Assembly (NCBI GenBank): GCA_937881255.1
Contig: CALGFH010000236.1
Location: 1-11,029 of the forward strand
Direction: 5' to 3'
From: an uncultured Actinomycetes bacterium
Lineage (GTDB): Bacteria > Actinomycetota > CALGFH01
Length of the DNA: 11,029 nt
The notes under the pieces were generated by a model. It was given only the letters and a program-made list of their open reading frames with translations, searched no databases and had not been told where the DNA came from. Each line of letters opens with the position of its first letter. The first letter of the stretch is position 1. Shown here piece by piece: positions 6,187-11,029 of this stretch. The translations under genes and the position numbers were made by a program.

Positions 6187-6244
6187 CATCGTCGCAGGTG
6201 GCACCTGCAACGATGCTGAACCCGTTGCGGCACAAGGGGTTCAG
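6187..6244. repeat. Two adjacent strong hairpins
   Basis: Hairpin one (6187-6215) pairs CATCGT and GCAGGT with ACCTGC and ACGATG: 12 base pairs, one C/A mismatch and a 3-nt loop. Hairpin two starts at the very next base (6216-6244) and pairs CTGAACCC with GGGTTCAG, then after a G/G mismatch TTG with CAA around a CGGCA loop. The second ends 4 nt before the -35 of the plus-strand promoter. They may be a bidirectional terminator, a protein-binding site or part of a structured RNA; no T-run follows on either strand. Confidence 0.65.
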
Positions 6245-6248
6245 CCGG

Positions 6249-6277
6249 TTGACCACCGCCCGGCCCCCTGTTAGCGT
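6249..6277 (+). promoter_or_regulatory. SigA-type promoter in the intergenic region, plus strand
   Basis: TTGACC (6249-6254) and TAGCGT (6272-6277) are separated by 17 bp, a good vegetative promoter for a GC-rich actinomycete. The likely start is A6284 or A6285. No open reading frame with protein-family character follows; what follows is a chain of stable hairpins running toward the 3' end of livF. Confidence 0.5.
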
Positions 6278-6283
6278 GCCGTC

Positions 6284-6440
6284 AATCGGGGTCCCCACGG
6301 GGGCCCCGAGGTCCGTCCGGCGCGGGGGTCCGAGGACCGAGTAGAGAACGCGCGCACTCGGGGAAGGTGCGCGAACGGAGCCAAAGGCTCTCGGACCCTC
6401 GCCGGACAGACACCACCCCCAGAGGGTGTGGGTCCGGCCG
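6284..6440 (+). ncRNA. Candidate structured small RNA, family not recognised
   Basis: Directly after the plus-strand promoter comes a stem of 10-11 pairs (6286-6309). Then follows an element closed by two 8-bp helices, 6315-6322 with 6400-6407 and 6326-6333 with 6391-6398. Inside are two hairpins: CGCGCAC/GTGCGCG (6351-6373, 9-nt loop) and GAGCC-AAA-GGCTC (6378-6390). CCGA (6337-6340) can also pair with TCGG in the first loop (6358-6361), giving a possible pseudoknot. The bases 6401-6407 can instead pair with 6432-6438 in the following hairpin, so two folds compete. I do not recognise it as tmRNA, RNase P RNA, SRP RNA, 6C RNA or a known riboswitch. Strand and ends are inferred from the promoter; an antisense RNA to livF or chance structure in GC-rich DNA is possible. 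Confidence 0.35.
6401..6438 (-). terminator. Hairpin after livF, likely end of the liv operon
   Basis: GCCGGAC (6401-6407) pairs with GTCCGGC (6432-6438), and after a 2x2 internal loop ACACC (6410-6414) pairs with GGTGT (6425-6429) around a 10-nt loop. It begins 35 nt after the livF stop on the minus strand. There is no T-tract on either side. It is nearly symmetrical, so it could also end a plus-strand transcript starting near 6284. Confidence 0.5.
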
Positions 6441-6473
6441 GTCGATCGCCCCCCTCAGGTCCCGCCGGGCGAG

Positions 6474-7193
6474 CTACTCCTCGCCGAGGTAGGCCTTGCG
6501 GACCTGCTCGTTTTCGAGGAGGGCGCTGGCCTCGTCCTCGAGGACGATCTTGCCGGTCTCGATCACATAGCCGCGGTGGGCCAGGCTGAGGGCCTGGGCG
6601 GCGTTCTGCTCGACCAGCAGGACGGTCATGCCCTGCTCGTTGATGTCGCGGATGGTGTCGAAGATGGTCTGGACCACCAGCGGCGCCAGCCCCATGGACG
6701 GCTCGTCCAGCAGCAGCAGCCGCGGCCGGGCCATCAGGGCCCGGCCCATGGCCAGCATCTGCTGCTCACCGCCCGAGAGGGTCCCGGCGGCCTGCCGGGC
6801 CCGCTCCTTCAGGATCGGGAACAGCTCCATGATCCGGTCCATGTCCTCGCGCTGCCCGGCCGCGTCGCGGCGGATGAACGCGCCCATGTCCAGGTTCTCG
6901 CGCACGCTCATGCGGGGGAAGATGCGACGTCCCTCCGGCGACTGGGCCACCCCGAGGGTCACGACCTCGTGGGCCGGCAGCAGGTCGATCCGCTGCTCCT
7001 CGTAGAAGATGGCCCCCTCACGCGGCCGCAGCAGCCCGGACACGGTGCGCAGGGTGGTCGTCTTGCCGGCCCCGTTGGCGCCGATCAGGCAGACGATCTC
7101 GCTCCGGTTGACATGGAAGGACAGGCCCTTGACGGCCTCGATGTTGCCGTAGAAGACGTGGATGTCCTTGACGTCGAGCAGCGCCTCGTCCAT
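6474..7193 (-). CDS. livF: Branched-chain amino acid type ABC transporter, ATPase LivF
   Basis: One of the two ATPases that drive a LivKHMGF-type importer at the cytoplasmic face of the membrane. At 239 residues it has the normal LivF length. Walker A is GANGAGKTT (38-46), the Q-loop Gln is Q84 in AQSPEGRRIFPRMSVREN, the signature is LSGGEQQ (139-145), and Walker B is LLLLDEP (159-165). VEQNA replaces the usual H-loop His with Gln, as in E. coli LivF. The end motif RKAYLGEE is also typical. The ATG at 7193 abuts the livG stop (TAGATG), so translation is probably coupled; GGAAGGCGG inside the end of livG serves as binding site. It is the last gene of the operon. Substrate range (Leu/Ile/Val or other amides and amino acids) cannot be read from the ATPase. 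Confidence 0.95.
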   Translation of the reverse strand: MDEALLDVKDIHVFYGNIEAVKGLSFHVNRSEIVCLIGANGAGKTTTLRTVSGLLRPREGAIFYEEQRIDLLPAHEVVTLGVAQSPEGRRIFPRMSVRENLDMGAFIRRDAAGQREDMDRIMELFPILKERARQAAGTLSGGEQQMLAMGRALMARPRLLLLDEPSMGLAPLVVQTIFDTIRDINEQGMTVLLVEQNAAQALSLAHRGYVIETGKIVLEDEASALLENEQVRKAYLGEE

Positions 7194-8015
7194 CTACGAC
7201 GCCGCCTTCCCGAGGTAGGCCTCGATGACCTTGGGGTCGCGCTGGACCTCCCGCGGCAGGCCCTCGGCCAGCTTCTCGCCGTGGTCGAGCACGGTGACCC
7301 GGTCGGAGATCCCCATGAGGAACTTCATGTCGTGCTCGATGACCACGATCGACAGCCCCTGGGAGCGGATGCGCTGCACCAGCGCGGCCGCCCTGGCCGT
7401 CTCCTGGGGGTTCATGCCGGCCGTGGGCTCGTCCAGCAGGACCACCTTGGGCTCGGTGGCCAGGGCGCGGGCGATCTCCAGCCGGCGCATGTCGCCGTAG
7501 GGCAGGTTGCGGGCCAGCTCCTCGCCCTTGCCGGCCAGGCCGACGAACTCCAGCAGCTCGGCCGCGCGCTGGAAGCTCTCCCGCTCCTCGCGCCGGAACC
7601 TCGGCCCGCGGATCACCGAGGAGATCACTCCCTCCCGGGTCCGGCAGTGCCGGCCGACCATGACGTTCTCGCGGGCGGACATGTTCGCGAACAGCCGGAG
7701 GTTCTGGAAGGTCCTGGCGATGCCGAGCTTGGTGATCCGGTCCGGCGAGAAGCCGTTGATCCGCTTGCCCTCGAACAGCACGTCGCCGTCGCTGGGGGCG
7801 AACATGCCCGTGATGCAGTTGAAGAAGGTGGTCTTGCCGGCACCGTTGGGGCCGATCAGGCCGATGATCTGGCCTGGACCGACGGTGAGGTCGACCTCGC
7901 GCACCGCCACCAGCCCTCCGAACCGGCGGGTCACCTTCCGCGCCTCCAGGATCGGCCCGCCGTCGCCGTCCGGCTGCGGCTGCGGCCCGGCCGTGGTCGC
8001 CGTCGGGTCCGTCAT
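7194..8015 (-). CDS. livG: Branched-chain amino acid type ABC transporter, ATPase LivG
   Basis: Second ATPase of the Liv-type importer, 273 residues. A polar tail (residues 2-21, rich in Thr, Pro, Asp and Gly) precedes the ABC domain. Walker A is GPNGAGKTT (55-63), the Q-loop is RTFQNLRLF (Q104), the signature region is LPYGDMRRLEIARALA (171-186) in the LivG style, Walker B is VVLLDEPTAG (191-200), and the H-loop His is H228 in VIEHDMKF. The LivG-specific insert between Q-loop and signature (about 122-147) is present. The ATG at 8015 overlaps the livM stop by 4 nt (ATGA), and AGGAG lies about 7 nt upstream. Signature LPYGD differs slightly from the common LSYGQ but should be functional. Confidence 0.95.
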   Translation of the reverse strand: MTDPTATTAGPQPQPDGDGGPILEARKVTRRFGGLVAVREVDLTVGPGQIIGLIGPNGAGKTTFFNCITGMFAPSDGDVLFEGKRINGFSPDRITKLGIARTFQNLRLFANMSARENVMVGRHCRTREGVISSVIRGPRFRREERESFQRAAELLEFVGLAGKGEELARNLPYGDMRRLEIARALATEPKVVLLDEPTAGMNPQETARAAALVQRIRSQGLSIVVIEHDMKFLMGISDRVTVLDHGEKLAEGLPREVQRDPKVIEAYLGKAAS

Positions 8016-9745
8016 GTGCCGCTCCTGACGTCGAAGAGCTGTTGGGATTCGGCGGCGGCGGTCTCGCCGGTGGCGTGCAGCTCGCGGCGGCGGCGGGCCG
8101 AGGGCAGCAGCCCCTCGGGACGGAACCGCATGATCAGGATCAGGGCGAACCCGAACACCAGGAAGCGGATGTCGGAGAACTCCCGGAGCTTCTCGGGCAG
8201 GAAGGTCAGGATGATCGCCCCCAGCACCACCCCGGGCGGGTTGCCGAGCCCGCCCAGCACCACCATGGCCAGGATCAGCACCGAGAACGGGAAGGTGTAG
8301 GAGTCGGGCGACACCTGGGTGAGGAGGTGGGCGTTGACCGCCCCCGCCATCCCGGCGAACCAGGCCCCGGCCCCGAAGGCCAGCAGCTTGATGATGGTGG
8401 TGTTGATGCCCATGGCGGCGGCGGCGACCTCGTCCTCGCGCACCGCCACCCAGGCCCGCCCGATGCGCGAGTCGTTGAGCCGGTAGATCGTGGCCAGGGT
8501 GAGCGCGATCAGGGCCAGCAGCAGGTAGAAGTAGACCGAGTTGCCGCTGATCTCGAACCCGGCGACGGTGAAGCCCTCGCCCATCGACCAGCCGCCGACC
8601 ACCGGGTCGGGGATCGAGGAGATGCCGTTGGGGCCGCGGGTGATCGGGTCGAGGTTGTTGAGCGTGATGCGGACGATCTCCCCGAACCCGAGGGTGACGA
8701 TGGCGAGGTAGTCGCCCCGCAGCCGCAGCGTCGGCGCCCCCAGCAGGACCCCGAAGATGGCCGCCACCACGGGCGCGACAATGAACACCACCAGCAGGAA
8801 CGGGAGGTGGAAGTTCACGTTGGTGAGCAGGGCGTTGCCGGTGAGCGCGGCCACGTAGGCGCCGATGCCGAAGAAGGCCACGTAGCCCAGGTCGAGCAGG
8901 CCGGCCGACCCGACCACGATGTTCAGCCCCAGCGCGGCCAGCACGAACAGGCCCGCCTGGGCGGTCACCTGGATCCAGAAGGTGTTGCCCTCCTGGGTGA
9001 ACGGGAACAGCAGCAGGAGCACCGCCAGCAGCGCGATGGCGACGCCCTCGTTGCGGGCGAACGGCCCGGCGAGGCCCTTGAACACGCCGATCGTCGACAA
9101 GGTGGCCGCGATGGCCGTGAGGGCGATGAAGAAGCCGAGGAACTCGCCCGGGTCGTCGATCTCGATGCCGAGCAGGAAGACCCCGAACGCGACCAGCTCG
9201 GCCACCACCACCACGGCCAGGTCGACCAGCATCGACCGCCGCGCCCAGGGCTCGGCCGCCGGCGCGGGCTCGGCCGCCAGCAGGCCCCGGGCGCCCAGCC
9301 AGGCCAGCAGCCCGCCGGCCGCCGTGACCCAGGGGCCCGGGCCGAGCCGGCCGACCTCGACGTCGAGGAACATGACCAGGGTGAGCGCCCAGACCACCGG
9401 CAGGACGGCCAGCCCGATGCCGAGGCGGGCCAGGGCCTCGCCCTGGGTCGCGTTCCGTGACCGGGCGCGGAGCACCAGCGCCCCGTAGACCAGGACGGCC
9501 AGGGCGAGCAGCAGCGACCAGGTCCGCACCCCGCCGATCCCGTAGTCGGCCAGCCGTCCGGTGAGCGGCACCCCCTCGACCCGCACCGGGGACAGGGTCC
9601 AGTAGAGGTAGGAGCCGAGGATGCCCACCAGCCCGCCGGCGGGGACCGCCACCAGGGGCAGGCGGACCCTCTGCCGCAGACGGGCCATGGCCTCGGCCCG
9701 TGCGTCGGCCCGGTTCCGGCCGGCCACCGCCGTCGGCGCGGCCAT
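8012..9745 (-). CDS. livM: Branched-chain amino acid type ABC transporter, permease LivM (long form)
   Basis: Membrane permease of the importer, 577 residues. Residues about 255-545 are the LivM permease domain (LGLNIVVGSAGLLDLGYVAFFGIGAYVAAL region, GAPTLRLRGDYLAIVTLGFGEI region, then GRAWVAVREDEVAAAAMGIN, the cytoplasmic loop that contacts the ATPase, and VVLGGLGNPPGVVLGA). The N-terminal 250 residues are an extension with about six or seven further hydrophobic segments (near 30-52, 75-94, 105-126, 138-156, 170-193, 200-221 and 233-250). E. coli LivM is about 425 residues, so this is a long form. The ATG at 9745 shares one base with the livH stop (TGATG); GGTGGCGG lies just upstream. The in-frame extension to 9832 would run into livH and was not used. 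The last 40 residues are a charged cytoplasmic tail. Confidence 0.93.
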   Translation of the reverse strand: MAAPTAVAGRNRADARAEAMARLRQRVRLPLVAVPAGGLVGILGSYLYWTLSPVRVEGVPLTGRLADYGIGGVRTWSLLLALAVLVYGALVLRARSRNATQGEALARLGIGLAVLPVVWALTLVMFLDVEVGRLGPGPWVTAAGGLLAWLGARGLLAAEPAPAAEPWARRSMLVDLAVVVVAELVAFGVFLLGIEIDDPGEFLGFFIALTAIAATLSTIGVFKGLAGPFARNEGVAIALLAVLLLLFPFTQEGNTFWIQVTAQAGLFVLAALGLNIVVGSAGLLDLGYVAFFGIGAYVAALTGNALLTNVNFHLPFLLVVFIVAPVVAAIFGVLLGAPTLRLRGDYLAIVTLGFGEIVRITLNNLDPITRGPNGISSIPDPVVGGWSMGEGFTVAGFEISGNSVYFYLLLALIALTLATIYRLNDSRIGRAWVAVREDEVAAAAMGINTTIIKLLAFGAGAWFAGMAGAVNAHLLTQVSPDSYTFPFSVLILAMVVLGGLGNPPGVVLGAIILTFLPEKLREFSDIRFLVFGFALILIMRFRPEGLLPSARRRRELHATGETAAAESQQLFDVRSGT

Positions 9746-10647
9746 CAGGCCGCCACCCGCTCGCCCAGCAGGCCGGTCGGCCGGAACACCAGCACCAGGA
9801 TGAGCACCCCGAACGCGAACACGTCCTGCCACTCGCCGCCCAGGTAGGCGGCGCCGAACGTCTCGAGGATGCCGAGCAGGAAGGCGCCGAGGACGGCGCC
9901 GGCGATGTTGCCGATGCCGCCGAGCACGGCCGCGGTGAACGCCTTGAGCCCGGCGATGAAGCCCATGAAGAAGTTGACCTGGCCCAGGTACATGCCGGCC
10001 AGGACCCCGCCGATCCCGGCCAGGGCGGAACCGATGATGAAGGTCAGGGCGATGATCATGTCGACGTTGATGCCCATCAGCCGGGCCGTATCCGGGTCCT
10101 CGGCCGTCGCCCGCATCGCCTTGCCGAGCCGGGTGGTACGGATGAAGGCGGTCAGGGTGAAGGTGAGCAGCAGGGCCAGCGCGACCATGAACACCCAGAG
10201 CAGCTGAATGTTGGCCCCGCCGATCTGGAAGGAGGTGTTGGGGAACAGGTCGGGGAAGGCCAGCTGGCCACGGGAGTAGAACACGGCCACCAGCTGCTGG
10301 AGGGCGAAGCTGGCCCCCAGGGCGGTGATCAGCGGCGCTAATCGGGGGGCGTTGCGCAGGGGCCGGTAGGCGAAACGCTCCAGGCTCACCCCGATGAGCG
10401 GGGTCAGCAGGGTGGCCATCAGCAGCACCACCACCAGGGCGACCAGCGAGGTGCTGCCCCAGCCGAACGCGGTGACGCCGAGGTTGAAGGTCCAGAGCCC
10501 GATGAACGCCCCCAGCATGAACACCTCACCGTGGGCGAAGTTGATCAGCTGGATGATGCCGTACACCATCGTGTAGCCAAGGGCGATGAGCGCGTAGTAG
10601 GAGCCCTTGGTCACGCCGTTGGCGAGTTGCTGGACGAACTCGTCCAC
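9745..10647 (-). CDS. livH: Branched-chain amino acid type ABC transporter, permease LivH
   Basis: Partner permease of LivM, 300 residues, the usual LivH size. The N-terminus VDEFVQQLANGVTKGSYYAL and the segment GYTMVYGIIQLINFAHGEV (24-42) are LivH hallmarks. About eight membrane segments follow, with the cytoplasmic ATPase-contact loop GKAMRATAEDPDTARLMGIN and the late motif AVLGGIGNIAGAVLGAFLLG. The GTG at 10647 is chosen because GGGAGGG lies about 6 nt upstream and the encoded start aligns with family N-termini. The open frame further upstream is Arg/Pro-rich and runs into a terminator-like hairpin. It lies 99 nt after the binding-protein gene, and its stop overlaps the livM start by one base. 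Confidence 0.95.
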   Translation of the reverse strand: MDEFVQQLANGVTKGSYYALIALGYTMVYGIIQLINFAHGEVFMLGAFIGLWTFNLGVTAFGWGSTSLVALVVVLLMATLLTPLIGVSLERFAYRPLRNAPRLAPLITALGASFALQQLVAVFYSRGQLAFPDLFPNTSFQIGGANIQLLWVFMVALALLLTFTLTAFIRTTRLGKAMRATAEDPDTARLMGINVDMIIALTFIIGSALAGIGGVLAGMYLGQVNFFMGFIAGLKAFTAAVLGGIGNIAGAVLGAFLLGILETFGAAYLGGEWQDVFAFGVLILVLVFRPTGLLGERVAA

Positions 10648-10679
10648 AGCGCCCTCCCGAACCCTATGGCCACCGTCCG

Positions 10680-10720
10680 GGGGCGGGCGCCGCGCCGATC
10701 CACCGGCGCGGCGCCGCCCC
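10680..10720 (-). terminator. Very strong hairpin between the binding-protein gene and livH
   Basis: Bases 10680-10697 pair with 10704-10720: 17 GC pairs with one bulged G and an ATCCAC loop. On the minus strand it begins 26 nt after the binding-protein stop and ends 21 nt before the livH ribosome binding site. No T-run follows. Such a hairpin can act as a partial terminator or protect the 3' end of the binding-protein mRNA, giving more binding protein than permease. That role is inferred. Confidence 0.6.
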
Positions 10721-10746
10721 ACGGAGCAGGTCGGCGAAGTTGGCTC

Positions 10747-11029
10747 CTAGGTCTCGAACGCTCCCGAGAACACCGGCGTCCACTCGGTGCCCTCGGCCTT
10801 GTAGACGGTCAGGGCCCAGTTGCTGGTGTCGCCGTACTCGTCCAAGGAGTGCTCGCCGGTGACGCCCTGGAAGCCCTGGGTGGCACCGACGGCCTCGACG
10901 ATCTGGGGCCGGGCCGCCTCCACGCTCTCGGCGTTGGGGAGCACCTTGGCCAGCCCCTGGATGATGATGTTGGCCGCGTCGAAGGACTGGGCCCCGTAGG
11001 CGCTGTAGGTCTCCTTGAAGCCGGCCGCC
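10747..11029 (-). CDS. ABC transporter substrate-binding protein, C-terminal part (cut by window edge)
   Basis: The last 93 residues of a gene that enters from the right edge in the same frame. The visible part starts AAGFKETYSAYGAQSFDAAN, then IIIQGLAKVLPNAES and ALTVYKAEGTEWTPVF, ending SGAFET. The YGAQSFDAANIII stretch, followed by a short domain with a final beta hairpin naming the stored substrate protein's last strands, is typical of the C-terminus of LivK-like binding proteins (Peripla_BP_6 family). Its position directly before livH, on the same strand, supports the role as the extracellular receptor of this importer, probably a lipoprotein in this organism. The signal peptide and most ligand-binding residues are outside the window, so ligand identity cannot be judged. 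Confidence 0.85.
   Translation of the reverse strand, partial: AAGFKETYSAYGAQSFDAANIIIQGLAKVLPNAESVEAARPQIVEAVGATQGFQGVTGEHSLDEYGDTSNWALTVYKAEGTEWTPVFSGAFET

Larger units (their letters stand above)
6032..6473. other. 442-nt non-coding region rich in RNA-like structure
   Basis: No convincing gene is present between livF and the RsbW-like gene; open frames here are short and lack family features. From left to right it holds the stress promoter (6041-6067), a GC-rich part with a weak hairpin (GGTGGG 6156-6161 with CCCCGCC 6167-6173), two strong adjacent hairpins (6187-6244), a plus-strand promoter (6249-6277), a structured element (6286-6407) and a hairpin likely to end the liv operon (6401-6438). 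Many stretches of 6-12 perfectly pairing bases suggest selection on RNA or DNA structure. Confidence 0.6.

Noticed and set aside
6195..6209. GGTGGCACC resembling the T-box sequence of tRNA-sensing leaders
   Set aside because: It is simply the tip of a palindromic hairpin; no specifier stem precedes it and no aminoacyl-tRNA synthetase or amino acid gene follows on that strand.
5660..6344. Small plus-strand open frames across the RsbW-like gene and the intergenic region
   Set aside because: They lack ribosome binding sites and recognisable protein features, and the minus-strand ATPase has intact family motifs.
6426..8300. 624-codon plus-strand open frame opposite livF and livG
   Set aside because: A shadow of two certain ABC ATPase genes; its translation shows no domain and odd composition.
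8042..9460. 472-codon plus-strand open frame opposite livM
   Set aside because: Translation is dominated by Gln, Glu, Gly, Arg and His repeats typical of antisense frames of membrane protein genes.

Overview
The window is very GC-rich, tightly packed bacterial chromosomal DNA with mostly GTG, ATG and TTG starts and many 1-4 nt gene overlaps. Protein signatures point to an actinomycete-type organism (Actinomycetota, lineage unresolved): the ribosomal protein S1 N-terminus, a DNA polymerase I with a dead proofreading domain and Tyr in motif B, and a liv transporter operon beside polA and rpsA. From memory, polA is followed directly by rpsA in mycobacteria, and a liv operon lies near polA in Streptomyces. 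Nothing indicates phage, IS elements, CRISPR or recent transfer; this looks like a core region.

Layout from left to right. 1-419 (minus): 5' part of rpsA, cut by the window edge, with a good housekeeping promoter at 537-566. 622-1988 (plus): a translationally coupled pair, an AlaX-type tRNA-editing hydrolase and a NUDIX hydrolase. 1985-2590 (minus): a secreted, membrane-anchored cupredoxin, convergent with the NUDIX gene and sharing a CTAG in which both stop codons lie. 2591-2841: non-coding, with a stable hairpin, two copies of a roughly 66-bp direct repeat and a possible polA terminator. 2842-5598 (minus): polA, preceded 13 nt upstream by a small RsbW-like ATPase gene (5612-6031).

6032-6473 is a 442-nt non-coding stretch and the most interesting part. 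It holds a near-perfect stress-sigma (SigB/SigF-type) promoter for the RsbW-like gene and polA, two back-to-back perfect-looking hairpins, a plus-strand SigA-like promoter, and a strongly structured element just downstream of that promoter. That element may be an undescribed small RNA. 6474-10647 (minus): livF, livG, livM and livH of a branched-chain amino acid type ABC importer. 10747 to the right edge: the C-terminal part of its substrate-binding protein.

Working together: the binding protein (10747 onward), the two permeases LivH and LivM and the two ATPases LivG and LivF form one importer, transcribed leftward as one operon with a strong hairpin after the binding-protein gene. The RsbW-like ATPase and polA form a second leftward unit that may be under general-stress control. 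rpsA is a separate leftward unit. The two plus-strand genes are an island between rpsA and polA.
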